NCBI GenBank assembly: GCA_963823675.1
Contig: CAWGMT010000015.1
Location: 1-64,000, forward strand
DNA length: 64,000 nt
Direction: 5' to 3'
DNA from: CAWGMT01 sp963823675
GTDB lineage: Bacteria; Planctomycetota; Planctomycetia; Isosphaerales; Isosphaeraceae
Part shown: positions 47,982-58,462 of the stretch, one piece after another
How positions within the stretch are numbered: the first letter of the stretch is position 1
How the letters are laid out: every line of letters starts with the position of its first letter
Made by a program: the position numbers and the translations under genes
The notes under the pieces: generated by a model
Seen by the model: only the letters and a program-made list of their open reading frames with translations
Databases searched by the model: none
What the model was told of the DNA's origin: nothing

Positions 47982-49043
47982 ATGACCGATTCTGACATCC
48001 CTGTCGTCGTCGCTGTTCCCGGTGACCTGCACCTGACGGAACCAGACCTCGAAAACGTGCGTGTTGCGCACTGGATGGTCGGTGAAGTCAACGGCCTGAT
48101 CCGGCCGGACTTCGTCCAGTTCATCGGGGACAACGTCCAGGACGCGAGCGAGGCCCAGTTTCGCCTCTTTGACGACATTCGCGGCCGGCTCGAAGTGCCC
48201 CACTTCGCCATGATCGGCGACCACGACGTGAAGGACGACCCATTGGCGACCGGGTTCCGCCGGCACATTGGCGAGCCGTACGGGACGACCTCGTTGCACG
48301 GGTTCAGGTTTATCCGGCTCAACACGCAGGAGTCACGGCCTGTGGGGCTCTCGGCCGCGCAGATCGGTTGGTTCCGCGGTGAGGTCGATTCAGCACTGGC
48401 AGAGGGCGAGCGTGTGGTGTTGTTCCAGCACAACTACCCATACCAGGTTTGGGAAGACTTCGACGGACCGGGCATTGACGAGTGGCGTGCTATCGTTCAG
48501 ACGCGGCGCGTCGAGGCGATCGTCTGTGGGCACACCCATTACTGGCAAGTAGCCAACGACGGCCGGAACGTGGCCATCGCCACTCGGTCTATCGGCGACC
48601 CGGAAGGGGGACCGCCGGGATATACTCTGCTCTACTTACGCGGCGACGATCTGGCTGCGACCTACCGCTCGGTGGAGGATCGCGGCCCCGTCATCCTGGT
48701 GACACACCCGCGCGAACGGCTCTTGGCGACCGGCCCGCAGCGCATTGTCAGAGGCTCCGACCGGGTGGTTGTACGAACCTGGTCTGACCCGCGCGTTTGG
48801 GCCGTCCGGTACCGCATCGACGAAGGAGTTTGGGCCGACCTGGAGTCCTCGGGAGATGGAAATTGGTCCGGGCCGCTGCCCGGCGACCGGCTCGCCAAGG
48901 GGGAGCATATCCTGGAGGTCGTCGCGGTCGCATCCGATGATACCGAGGGATCTCAGCGGCTCGGCTTCATGGTAGACTCGACGGGCCGATTCACTGCCGT
49001 GCCGGAAGCTCGACCGGTGGTGACCTCGACGGCGTTCTGCTGA
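47982..49043 (+). CDS. Calcineurin-like metallophosphoesterase
   Basis: A 353-residue metallophosphoesterase: GDLH (14-17), GDN (49-51), GDHD (79-82), VLFQHNYPY and VCGHTHYW supply the two-metal site. No signal peptide is visible, so it acts in the cytoplasm on a substrate possibly imported by the transporters upstream. The last ~100 residues (VRYRIDEGVWADLE, LAKGEHILEVVAV) form a beta-sandwich like those that follow phosphoesterase domains in secreted enzymes. It is the last gene of the four-gene run, and AGATGAGGAGAAG precedes its ATG. Confidence 0.85.
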   Translation: MTDSDIPVVVAVPGDLHLTEPDLENVRVAHWMVGEVNGLIRPDFVQFIGDNVQDASEAQFRLFDDIRGRLEVPHFAMIGDHDVKDDPLATGFRRHIGEPYGTTSLHGFRFIRLNTQESRPVGLSAAQIGWFRGEVDSALAEGERVVLFQHNYPYQVWEDFDGPGIDEWRAIVQTRRVEAIVCGHTHYWQVANDGRNVAIATRSIGDPEGGPPGYTLLYLRGDDLAATYRSVEDRGPVILVTHPRERLLATGPQRIVRGSDRVVVRTWSDPRVWAVRYRIDEGVWADLESSGDGNWSGPLPGDRLAKGEHILEVVAVASDDTEGSQRLGFMVDSTGRFTAVPEARPVVTSTAFC

Positions 49044-49483
49044 CCAGTTTGTCCCGAATGGGTTGGAGTGAGGGTTGGTACGGTTGGCGCTGCCGGCGTT
49101 CGACTCGAGGACGGTCTGCTGGTACGAACCGAGGAACCTCCAGCCGCAAATCAGCACTGGACTGTCTGTCGCGTTGCCATTCGTAATTCTCAGCCACGCG
49201 ATCGGCTCCTCTGTTCCCGAGGTAGCGCGTTTGACGGCAAGGACATTGGCGTGTCGGCGTGAGCTGACGGTCAGACGGTAGATGCGGAGGAAGCCGACGA
49301 TTGATCGGCGTTTGGTTCCGGTATCTCTGAGTCGAAACGTAATTGCCACCCCCCGATCCGGTCGGGGAGTGGCGATCATCTTTTCTCGGCCAGGTCAGCT
49401 CGCGACGAGTCGGTGAGAATACGCAAAAATGACCCGACCGAGCCGGAAGGCGGACGAACGGTCGGGCTTCATCGACATTCCCC
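49044..49483. other. Intergenic stretch, nothing identified
   Basis: About 440 bp between convergent genes. A minus-strand frame here overlaps the phosphoesterase and lacks motifs. No clear terminator hairpin with T-run is present. Confidence 0.4.
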
Positions 49484-50368
49484 CTACAGCTCGTTACGGA
49501 GTCGTTGGATCTCCTCACGCAACTGGAGGATCTGATCCTCCAGGGTCTTCAGCCGCCGCTCGATGTCGCCAGGCTGGTTGGGCGTCGCGGCGAAGTCCAC
49601 GGATTCGTCGGGGGCGACGCGGCCTGGACTGGGTGAGAGCGGGCCTGCCACGTCGTTGTTGGCCGATGCGTTGGTGCGGAGGTTGGTTGCCGTCAACACC
49701 TCGAAGTGAGTGTCACCGGCCGGTCCGGTCTCCATCCACCCGCTGACCTTGACGCGGTCGCCACGGGCGATGATGGCGGAGAAGCGGTCGGCGAGGTGGG
49801 GCGGCCAATGGATCACTGTCCCGTCATCGAGCACCGCACCGTCGACCTCGCCCATCGGTGCCGACGTCATCCGCTGGACCTTCCCCTGCGCCGTCTGCGA
49901 GGCTGCCGCGGTCGGGGCGTTCCCCCGCCTCGGGCCAGGAGGCGGCGGCAGAGGCCGTCGGCGCGGGCCGGGGCCTGGCGGAAGGGCATCGTTTTCGCGC
50001 AAGTCGTTGGTTCGCAGGTTGGTCACCGTCTGGACCTCCAGGTGGTTGTCACCGGCGGGGCCGGTCTCCATCCGCCCTACGGCCTGGATGCGGTCGCCGC
50101 GGGCCACGATCGCTGAGAACCGGCCAGCCAGATGCGGCGGCCAGTGGATCGCTGTCCCGTCGTCGAGCACCGCACCGTCGATTTCGCCCATCGGGGCGCT
50201 GGTCAAGCTTTGAACCTTCCCCTGCGCGGTTCGCGTTTCTCCGAGCCCAGGCGGCTGAGCCTTTCCTTCGGAGAAGGCGAAAGTCAGGGCGAGAGCCAGG
50301 GCCGCAAGCGGGGCCAAGCGGCTCGACCACCAAGTCAACTCTCGGGGAGTTCTTCCTGAGGCGTTCAT
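49484..50368 (-). CDS. Secreted protein with two tandem OB-fold-like repeats and coiled-coil tail
   Basis: The start at 50368 is preceded by GGAGG about ten bases upstream; ATG 50377 is too close to it. A signal peptide (LAPLAALALALTFAFSEGKA) is followed by two near-identical ~75-residue units, each opening AQGKVQ, with LDDGT, IHWPPHLA, RFSAI and ARGDR, and closing NLRTN. They are joined by a proline/arginine linker. The unit has the strand pattern of OB-fold exported proteins (BOF/YgiW-like). The C-terminus is a heptad coiled coil (IERRLKTLEDQILQLREEI), which suggests oligomers. Function unknown. Confidence 0.7.
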   Translation of the reverse strand: MNASGRTPRELTWWSSRLAPLAALALALTFAFSEGKAQPPGLGETRTAQGKVQSLTSAPMGEIDGAVLDDGTAIHWPPHLAGRFSAIVARGDRIQAVGRMETGPAGDNHLEVQTVTNLRTNDLRENDALPPGPGPRRRPLPPPPGPRRGNAPTAAASQTAQGKVQRMTSAPMGEVDGAVLDDGTVIHWPPHLADRFSAIIARGDRVKVSGWMETGPAGDTHFEVLTATNLRTNASANNDVAGPLSPSPGRVAPDESVDFAATPNQPGDIERRLKTLEDQILQLREEIQRLRNEL

Positions 50369-51020
50369 CGTACACATCCTCCACAAGTAGATGCCGGGAG
50401 CTGAGCCTCTAAGCCCGGTATTAGGAATGGGGAGCGTGGTTTTCACACAACCATGTCTTTACTCTTGGCTCATTAGTGACCTATGCAGTCCCTGTACCAA
50501 ACGGGAATCGCCCGCTTCTCTCGGCCACGGTCCGCATGTCGAAAGTGCCATCACGGTCAGCGGATGCCGCGATTGTCCTGGGTTTGACTGAGGCATGGGA
50601 TGTCGCTGGACCGCGGGAGATGACAGGACGTGAATATCGATTTCATCGCATCGGAGTTTCTTCATTGGGCGGAGTTCCCCCACAGCCCTGGGGGCTTTTC
50701 ACTCATCGCGGCAGCGGCCCAAGGGTGTTGTCTTAGAGGTCAAGGGTGTAATAGTGGAAGCGACGCCCCGGCGGGCGCGTGAGCCTCATCATCTGCGGCC
50801 GATGAGGGACATACTGTTCATTATTTCGGCTGCGAGCGGAACCTCCGCTGGACGGGGCAAAACCCGACAAGGCGCGACGGAACGGTTCAGGCGCCTCTTC
50901 CACTCTGTTTAGCCGCGCCGTGAATCGATCACGCTCGCACGTCCTCGTTGATTTCCCTGCTGGATTCCGGTGAATCATCGCCATCGGATGAAGGCATTAT
51001 CCTCGAATGCCGCTTCTCGG
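50369..51020. other. Intergenic stretch
   Basis: About 650 bp without a supported gene. A six-base stem CCCCCA/TGGGGG (50677-50694) is followed by CTTTTC and could end a rightward transcript, but none is evident. Short frames here lack motifs. Confidence 0.4.
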
Positions 51021-52782
51021 GCTCAAGGTGGGCTCGGTCCATCGTCTTTGCATTGCCGTTCTGCCGCCAGGCGTTCCTGAAAGGTCTTGGGCGCATAGAG
51101 AGACGAATTCAGCGTTGATCTCTGCGAGCGTACGCCCTCGGTCTCCGGTGCAATTTCAAACTCTGTCACGAGATCAGATGCGAAACCTGCCGCCGTCCGC
51201 CTACGAATGCGGGCCGTGATCGGTTCCTCGGCGGAGGAATGTTTCTGTCGGTCCCGCTGCGGTATCGCCTCGATGCTGTGTGCTGCCTTAAGAGATTTGA
51301 TCCGCTCACTCAACTCGGGCACACCTAGCCCTTCGTCTTTGCCTGGTTCGTGGCCCGTGCCAGAAAGGCTGGCCTTGAGCTGGTCACGCAAGGTGGTCAG
51401 TTCAGCCAGGTAGGTATCGTGCGGAAACGGCTTGCCCAGTCGGGCCTGATAATCGCGGAGCTGTGATTGGGCGATTCCGAGATCGCGCTGAACGCGGTCG
51501 CAATCGGAACCGTAGCCGTCGGCTAGACGTTCCAAGGCGTTGACGACGGCGCGTGGACCGTGGTGATCACGCGATAGCGTCGCGAGTCGCGTGGTGGCAC
51601 CTTCGAGGTAGACTTCGGGCGCAAATTGCGAATGGAGCACGATCCCAAAACCCAGCCCCCGGTAGTTGCCGAGCGCAATGCGCGTCGTTTCACGAACCTT
51701 CTTCGGCAACGCGTCCAGCCTGCCGCCCAGAATGTCGGGTATGTCTTCACGTGGGTACGTCCGACCACCAATGGCGATTGGGGCGGTGGCGTGACTGTTT
51801 GCGGTGGCTTGGTCTGCGGTGAGCTTGGAGAGTCGCTCGGCCAGGCCGGCGATGGTTGCCGGCAAGTCGCGGACGCTACGGCGGGCGACGTACTGCTCAT
51901 CCAGGTGGTTCTTCTTGAGCAAGGCGAGCCGTTGCAGTTCGGCGTCGGCCTCGGCGAGTGTCAGCACCGCCGGGTTTCCCGACGCGATCGCCTTGACCTC
52001 GGCGTAGGAAAGTTCCTGGCTGCCGATGTCTTCGGCACGACGGGCGGCGTTGTCGCCGGTCATGACCTGCGAAATGAACCGGGCCTTCGTTTCGAGGGCT
52101 TGCCACATATAAGCATCGAATGAACCTTCGGTGACGTAGCGGTAGATGGCGACTTCCTTGTTTTCGTTGCCCTGTCGCAGGATGCGGCCGTCGCGTTGCT
52201 CGACCTCGGCCGGTTTCCACGGTGCGTCGAGGTGATGCAGGGCAACCAGGCGTTTCTGGACGTTGGTGCCGGTGCCCATTTTCTGGGTGCTGCCGATCAA
52301 CACGCGGACGGAGCCTTGCCTTACTTTCTCGAAGAGCGCCTGCTTCTTGACGTCGGATTCGGCGTCGCCGACAGCGGCGATCTGCTCGCGGGGGATGCCG
52401 CGGGCGACGAGCTTCTTGATGATGTCGTCATAGACGGAGAATCCCCACGGCGTCGGGTTCACTCCCATGTCGCAGAGAATCATCTGCGCGCCGCGGACGG
52501 CGGCGCTCTCATGCCAGATGGCGGCGACGTTATCGGGCATGGCGTTCATCTTCGAGCCGGGAAAATCTTCGGCAGCAGGCGACAGCAGCCTCGCGTCGAG
52601 GGCGAGCTTGCGCCCGTCGGTGGTGATCGCCAAGGCGTCGTCTTCCCTGGGGTCGACCTTCGTTGAACGCAGCCGCTCGTAGCGTGCCACCAGTGCCTGC
52701 TGGAGGGTGGAAGAGCTAAGACAGGCAGATCAAAGCGCGGCACCGACGGCTGGGACTGTCCAACTTCAGTTGAGTCGGTTCC
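51021..52782 (-). repeat. 1.76-kb direct repeat, copy 2
   Basis: Matches 34393-36155 in the same orientation, differing in length by 1 bp. The shared block starts at the stop codon of the truncated helicase and ends at GAGTCGGTTCC, where copy 2 is joined to a RAYT transposase tail. Both copies carry the same 5' truncation, so the truncation came before the duplication. Confidence 0.8.
51023..52690 (-). pseudogene. C-terminal part of a giant SNF2-type helicase, open frame
   Basis: A 555-codon uninterrupted frame equivalent to the broken one at 34.4-36.1 kb. It contains the helicase C-lobe motifs QKMGTGTNVQKRLVAL and EQRDGRILRQGN, then a long helical tail (LALLKKNHLDEQYVARR, RVQRDLGIAQSQLRDYQARL). 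The DEAD/SNF2 N-lobe with Walker A is absent, so it has no ATPase activity alone; I therefore call it a pseudogene, although a stable short protein could still be made from ATG 52690. Confidence 0.75.
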
Positions 52783-53518
52783 GCACAGCGATTCCTCCAG
52801 CCCCGCCGATGCGTTCGACTCGGCCACAGTGCCGTCCTGGGCGGCTTTCAGCTCTTCGGTCCGGCCTTGGGCCTTGACATGATCGACACGCTCTTTGATC
52901 GACGTGTGTTCGCTGGCCTCGGGAACGGCCGCGAGGGGCTGATGCAACTTGTCGCGCGGTGGAAACAGCCGGCCCCAGCGCCGTACGAGGCGACACGATG
53001 TTCCGTTATGAGTGGAGTTGGGTATCGTGTGCCCGGAACTCGCCCGACGGCGGAACCGAAAAAAGTGGCTGACCTGAGGGTCTCGTGCCAGCCTCAGGTA
53101 ACCAGGCAACCTCCCAGGTTGACTGCCCGGCGCAGACCCAACCGCTCGGCGACCTCTCTGAGCCGCTGGCGGCTTGCCGCCAGGAACCGCCCTTCGCTCA
53201 GTTTTTCATGAACCAACTGACGCTTTGCAGCCGCTCGCGGGCCTTGACCACCCAGGCGGCATCGTTGAGCCGCCACTCCACCCACGCGTTGGAGACGGGC
53301 AACGTGCGGAAACAGCCGCCCCCAGCGCCGCACGACTCCTTCATCCGACCAGGCCGCCGCAACGTCCGGATCGAGCCGGACCAGCAAATGCAAGTGGTTA
53401 TCCAGCACTGAGAACCCGCCAACGGCGATCGAGAAGATGCCAGCACGCTCCCGCAGGCGATTGTCAATCCAGAGTCTGCGGTCGCCCTCACCTTCGCCGA
53501 GCAAGCGAGTGAGTTCAA
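52766..53518 (-). pseudogene. REP-associated tyrosine transposase (RAYT, Y1 family) debris
   Basis: Several pieces of one transposase are recognisable on the minus strand in different frames. AGIFSIAVGGFSVLDNHLHLL contains the HxH metal motif of Y1 (HUH) transposases. DVAAAWSDEGVVRRWGRLFP, then LNDAAWVVKARERLQSVSWFM follow in order. A second set at 52.77-53.0 kb joins WGRLFPPRDKLHQPL directly to a later part, EASEHTSIKERVDHVKAQG and GLEESL, so the middle is deleted. No catalytic-tyrosine helix is intact. RAYTs mobilise REP palindromes, and such palindromes are present here. Confidence 0.7.
53061..53184. repeat. 124-bp direct repeat flanking the S53 protease gene, left copy
   Basis: Pairs with 57280-57403: same length, four mismatches. 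It contains a palindrome CCTGAGG...CCTCAGG (seven-base stem) and ends in a stretch that, on the minus strand, encodes a RAYT-like tail (RLREVAERLGLRRAVNLGGC). Confidence 0.85.
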
Positions 53519-56500
53519 CCCAGGATGATTCCCACCCCCTGTGGCCGGATCGTGATCAAGGTATATGTCGGGTTCAGCAGCACGCCGCTCGCGCTGCTAA
53601 CCCCCGTTTTCGGGGACGAGGCGAGGATCTTGATCTGTCCGCCGAGCGCGGTGAACGGGTTCTTGCCTACGACCGTCAGCGTGATGGAATTCCTCGACTG
53701 GCTGTACACAGCCTTGATGGGAACGGGGATCGCGATCGTGAGGCGCTTGCGCTTCACGATCTTGGTAGAGAGCGCGTAGGCCTGGTAATTGCTGCCAAGA
53801 CCCGCAGTCGCGGGGTTCATCGCGGTGCTGAACTGAAACGTAACGCTGATTGTCGGAATCACCGTGAATTTCACCAGTTTGAGCGTCGGCGGCATCGGGA
53901 CATTGAAGGCATTGGTCGTTGCAGGGGTCAGGCCGCCGCTCGAGACTTGCAGTATGTACCCGGTACCGGGGCGCGCAAGTGATAGGCCGGAGAATATCGC
54001 AACGCCCGATTGGGCCATGGTCCCAGGCGCACCGTTAAGTGTGGCGCCGCCGGGGTTGGCAAAGAGAGCAACGTTGACGAGACCGCTAAACGTGGGATTG
54101 ACGTTGCCATAGGGATCTTCGGCAAGGGCTCGTAGCCCGAATGGTGTTCCCGGGTTCACCGTCCCCGGCGGTTGCGTCGCGATGACCAAATGGTTGGCAG
54201 CAGCAGCCGATACCGTGATCGTGCCCGATGTCGCCGGGGTGAGGCTCCCGCTAGCCAGGTTCAGAGTCACTGCGCCGGCCTTGTTCAGTGTCAGGTTCGA
54301 AAACGTGACGACTCCGCCCACGGCCGAGACGTTCGCTGTCCCGCCGAGGCTGCTGCCGCCCGGACTTTGGCCCAGGCTGACAGTCACGCTCGCGCCGTCG
54401 TCGGCGACCGGGTTCCCATAGGTATCCTCGATGGTGACACTCAGTTGGAACTCACTGCCGGCGGTGACGGTGGCCGCGGGCAGTGTGGTCACGACGAGCT
54501 TGCTCGCGAGGTCGTAGGCCACGAGATCGGGCACGAGCAAATTGGCGACCGGCGTTCCCAAGCCGGTGACGAAGTCATAGCCAGGCGCCGCCTGCAAGCT
54601 GGCGGTGTTGGGATTGACGACGGAAACGATGTCATGAAAATCGGACGGGTGCAGCGAGTAAACGGAGTAAAGACCCGGCAGCGTCTGATCATATCCCGTG
54701 AGCGGGAGCCCGCCCTCGAGGACGCGTCCCTGATTGACGATGGCAATGAGTGCAGCCCATTCTGGTGCGGCAACGCTGGTGCCGTCGCCGAGGACCCAGC
54801 CGCCGGTGGTATCCTTGCCGCCGAACGTGGCCGAGAACACGTTGAGCCCCGTGGCGCCGGCCGCATCCCACGCAACGTCGGGGACGGCGCGCGCGTCCTG
54901 ACTATCGAGCGACGAGGGCACAACCCCCTGCTGCCAGGATGGTTCTGGCTCGACAGTGCTTAAACCGCCTCCCGCACCGGTGTGCGGGCCAGTCTCCCAC
55001 CCCACTTCAGCGTTCGGGCCTGTGGTCCCAGGATAATCCCCGGCGGCATCAAGGGGCAGGTTTGTACCGCCGACCGTAACCACATCGGGTGAAGCAGACG
55101 GGTAACCGACGCTAATCGTCGTATCGGCGTTGTTGTGATAGTCTGGCGTATCGCCCTCGTCTCCACTAGCGGCCACGAAGGTGACGTGCTGCACCTGGTA
55201 GACCTTGTCGTGATTTGTCTCGGCCTCATCGTCGGTCCCATTTTCGTTGACGATAAACTCAGGGTTGCCATAGCTTATCGAAACAGCAGAAACGCCCGGC
55301 TGGCTGGCCGCGTAGCTTTCGGCGGCATCGAGGCCTCCCGGATATTGAGAATTTGTCTCGACAACCAGGATGTTGGCGCCGGGTGCGATGGCATGCGCCG
55401 TCTCCACGTCGAGCGCGGTCTCGATCGCGGACGTCGCATAGACGGGCGGCGGATTTCCTGGAGTGATCGGGCCAAAAGTGTTCATGCCAGTCTGCGAGAG
55501 CTGGGTGAAAGTGAAGCCATGCCCCGGCAACGGAAGGCCGTACTCCGTGGAATATACCGTGAGATCCGATTCGATCGTCGGGTCGTATCCCTCCTCGACC
55601 AGCGCGATGGTCTGGCCGCTGCCATCACCGGCGATAGTCGTTCCCGCCGGCGTTGTGAACGTGATCTGGTCCACGCCGTAAGCATGCTTGATCTGAGCCG
55701 GGCTATATCCGGTGGAAGGCGGATTGTAATTGGAGGTTCCGGCCAAGACGTAGTTATCCGTCGGATCGGTAGCAGCCAAACCGCCGCCACTCGCCGTCGG
55801 TATCACGGCAACATCATAGGGGACATACGGCAGATTCGTGCTGGAATCTGTGGCCGTGATTTCTGCGGAATACCTCGAGAGATCAGCAGAAATCGTCACG
55901 TAACCAGGACTGCCGTTTAGTAACGACGACGTCGCAGCCGCCACTACGAAGCTGCCATCGCTGGCCGCGGAGGCTCCGAAGCTCTGAATCGTCGGCTGCG
56001 ATGGAAGCCCGAGCGTCAGGACCTCGGGTGCGGGTGTCTGTCCCTGATCGAAGAACAAGTTGAATGCGACTGGAACGTCGCTGCCTGCCGCTGTCGGCAA
56101 GATCGCTAGCGCCGATTGCTGCCCATTGACGGCAACGCCGCCCGGCTGCGTCAACCCATCGCTGGCAGGAGCCGCAACGAGCGTCTTGAGTGATTCGTTA
56201 ACACCGCCGGACCCATTGGCCGTGTAACTGACTCGCATCACGAAATCCCATCCGCTGGACTGTCCCGCTACGAGCAAGTTGTTGCCACTGGCATCGAGGT
56301 CACCGAACGTTGCGCTGGACAGGCTGATTGTGTTATCGAGATTCGCATACGAACTGGTCTGAGTATCAAAGACGTTCGAGCTGTCGGTCGAGTCGTGCTG
56401 TAAGAAGTCGTACGCGGAACCAGTGCTCGTCGCAGGGGAGACGGCAAATAGGTCGCCGTTCGGCTGGAGCTCCAGCACGTCGCCCGACGGCAGGTTTGGC

Positions 56501-56808
56501 AACGAATCGGTAGCGCCGAGCGTCACGAGCGCCCCGGGATGAGCCGCCCCCCCAGAGTGTGAGTACAGGACCTGAGGCGCCCCACCGCCGCTGGGCTCTT
56601 CCTCGATGGTCTCGCGCTGTCCGGCACTACTATTGCTGCTGTCGTAGCTGATGAAGATGTCGCCGGCTGGATCGGTCGAGACGCCGACCGGGTCGTTGAC
56701 GGTGAGGCTCAAAAGCATTCTGCCCTCGAGCCAGAAATCACCGGGCTCGAAGCATCGGCGCGGCGGGGTTCTTCGCGGACGTCTCTTTGATTCCTTCGAA
56801 ATCGCCAT
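53515..56808 (-). CDS. S53 (sedolisin) family surface protease
   Basis: A 1,097-residue secreted protein. The N-terminus (basic run, then LEGRMLLS at 27-34) resembles the planctomycete LEPR-XLL export signal. A beta-rich ~340-residue region precedes an S53 domain with Glu463 and Asp467 (IETALDVE), Asp550 (AASGDEGD) and Ser678 (GDGTSVAAP). Sedolisins work at acid pH and normally have a removable propeptide, which the beta region may replace. Two Ig-like repeats follow (LVVTTLPAATVTAGSEF and LVIATQPPGTVNPGTPF), then a C-terminal domain. It is bracketed by 124-bp direct repeats, one of which overlaps RAYT debris. Confidence 0.85.
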   Translation of the reverse strand: MAISKESKRRPRRTPPRRCFEPGDFWLEGRMLLSLTVNDPVGVSTDPAGDIFISYDSSNSSAGQRETIEEEPSGGGAPQVLYSHSGGAAHPGALVTLGATDSLPNLPSGDVLELQPNGDLFAVSPATSTGSAYDFLQHDSTDSSNVFDTQTSSYANLDNTISLSSATFGDLDASGNNLLVAGQSSGWDFVMRVSYTANGSGGVNESLKTLVAAPASDGLTQPGGVAVNGQQSALAILPTAAGSDVPVAFNLFFDQGQTPAPEVLTLGLPSQPTIQSFGASAASDGSFVVAAATSSLLNGSPGYVTISADLSRYSAEITATDSSTNLPYVPYDVAVIPTASGGGLAATDPTDNYVLAGTSNYNPPSTGYSPAQIKHAYGVDQITFTTPAGTTIAGDGSGQTIALVEEGYDPTIESDLTVYSTEYGLPLPGHGFTFTQLSQTGMNTFGPITPGNPPPVYATSAIETALDVETAHAIAPGANILVVETNSQYPGGLDAAESYAASQPGVSAVSISYGNPEFIVNENGTDDEAETNHDKVYQVQHVTFVAASGDEGDTPDYHNNADTTISVGYPSASPDVVTVGGTNLPLDAAGDYPGTTGPNAEVGWETGPHTGAGGGLSTVEPEPSWQQGVVPSSLDSQDARAVPDVAWDAAGATGLNVFSATFGGKDTTGGWVLGDGTSVAAPEWAALIAIVNQGRVLEGGLPLTGYDQTLPGLYSVYSLHPSDFHDIVSVVNPNTASLQAAPGYDFVTGLGTPVANLLVPDLVAYDLASKLVVTTLPAATVTAGSEFQLSVTIEDTYGNPVADDGASVTVSLGQSPGGSSLGGTANVSAVGGVVTFSNLTLNKAGAVTLNLASGSLTPATSGTITVSAAAANHLVIATQPPGTVNPGTPFGLRALAEDPYGNVNPTFSGLVNVALFANPGGATLNGAPGTMAQSGVAIFSGLSLARPGTGYILQVSSGGLTPATTNAFNVPMPPTLKLVKFTVIPTISVTFQFSTAMNPATAGLGSNYQAYALSTKIVKRKRLTIAIPVPIKAVYSQSRNSITLTVVGKNPFTALGGQIKILASSPKTGVSSASGVLLNPTYTLITIRPQGVGIILG

Positions 56809-58462
56809 GATCGCGTCCCTCTGGTGGAGAATTCAGCAAAATTCCGTTGCGCTAAGCGGCCGCCGAGAACCTGCTCCGATCCCGGCGGAGAGTCAACGAG
56901 GGCAAGTTTCACCGCGTCCAACTGGCTGATCGGCGACGGAGAATCCGATCCGTCGCCGACGGTTGGGAGCCCGCGCAGCTTTGGGTGCGGCCTGAGTGCG
57001 ACCAGGACTACTGCGGACTGGCCGCCGCGAACGTATCGCCGCCTAAGATCCGGTAAAGCCCGCGCGGAATCAACGGAGGATTCTAGCGAACCGGCATGGG
57101 ACCGAACAAGTAGCCTCCTCGGAAACCGGGGAGTGATGATAATAAGGGACGTTGCGGCGAGCGTGTCCAGGGAACAGCCCGTCGATTTCCGCTCAGCTTG
57201 ATCGATCGTCCTTCGACTGCTCGGGGCTCGGGTGCCGGGGACGCTGAAGCGCGAACATTGAATCAGCGAGCGGGTTCAGAAAAGTGGCTGACCTGAGGGT
57301 CTCGTGCCAGCCTCAGGTAAGCAGGCAACCGCCCAGGTTGACTGCCCGCCGCAGACGCAACCGCTCGGCGACCTCTCTGAGCCGCTGGCGGCTTGCCGCC
57401 AGGTCACCCAGCAGGAAGCCGCGCCGGCGCTCTTCGCGATCTTGCGCTTCCGATGCCAGCTCGTGATACTCCGCGCTTTCCGTCACCGGCGCATCCGCCG
57501 CGCCCGTGGCGTGGCCCCGCGCAGTGGACCAGTCATGTCGCTTCGCCAGGTCAGCGCTGGTATTTTGTTTTCCGCTGGGGCACTTCGCGGTTGAAGACTT
57601 TGTTGAGTACGTCGTTCAGAAAGTGGGCGGCTGAAAAAAGGTACCCTAATGAGTGGGTGTCTGAAAACCCCACCTAGACAGGATGAAGGATGAATAAAAC
57701 CTCATCCGTTCCGCCTTCCCAGTTCCTCCTTCAGCCTTTAGCCTTTCTCCCCCCTCCCCACTCCGGCGCGACCCACCACAGTTTCATCCGAAGAGCTCAC
57801 TCGATCGCTTGCCGACCCGTGGGATTCGAAAGTTGAGAACGGTTGGAGAAAATCGTGCGCTCGGAGATTTAGTTGTTGCATTCGCAAATCAAACGGCTAC
57901 AGTGACCGATAAGACTGGAAGCATTGGAGATTATACGACAGATGAGTGGTCCTGCGAGTTGATGTCATCAGGTTGAAAAAGGGAGTTTTGGGCGGGGCTG
58001 AATGGGAGTATGGTCGCCTTTGGAAGCAAAGCCGACCGATCCGGCCACCCAAAGAATAGGGATCTTGGGGCGGCGAATTGTTCTTGACCGCTCACGGGTC
58101 AACGACCCCGGCGGGTGCCCCGTTGCTTGTGCCGGGGCGATCCGGAAAACGGTGACACCGTGCTTGCTGGCAAGCGTCCTGCGGTCTCCTGTCGCACCGG
58201 GACGCACGATCGTGGTGCGCACGGAGGTGGCCTTGATCGCGGTTCGTCGTGCTGCGCCTGGTGCACGCACTTGCCGGGCAAGTCATGGTCGCAGCTCTGA
58301 ACCGAAAAGCACATAGACGATAAGTTTCGTCTGAGACTTGAAAACGTCATTTGCTAATCCTCTTTGGGACGTTGCACCAGACGCGACTGAGTTCCGAATG
58401 TAGTTTCTGTTCCCCCGAGCCACAAACCATTTTCCCGAGTCATCATCCCGGAGACAGCAGCA
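56809..58462. other. Gene-poor stretch containing a REP-type repeat
   Basis: About 1.65 kb without a supported gene. It holds the right 124-bp repeat (57280-57403) and, at 57600-57665, two related short motifs (AAAGTGGGCGGCTGAAAA and GAGTGGGTGTCTGAAAA) that resemble the start of that repeat. The 57.95-58.3 kb part is GC-rich with no recognisable motif in six frames. The region upstream of 58463 should contain the promoter of the giant protein. Confidence 0.45.
57280..57403. repeat. 124-bp direct repeat flanking the S53 protease gene, right copy
   Basis: Matches 53061-53184 with four mismatches and no indels. The CCTGAGG/CCTCAGG palindrome is conserved. After the repeat the two flanks differ. 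Confidence 0.85.

Noticed and set aside
48636..49379. Minus-strand ORF over the phosphoesterase 3' end and the following gap
   Set aside because: No motif or ribosome site, and it overlaps a well-supported gene.
52546..53109. A genuine 187-residue protein upstream of helicase copy 2
   Set aside because: The frame is a chance fusion of RAYT transposase pieces to out-of-frame helicase sequence.
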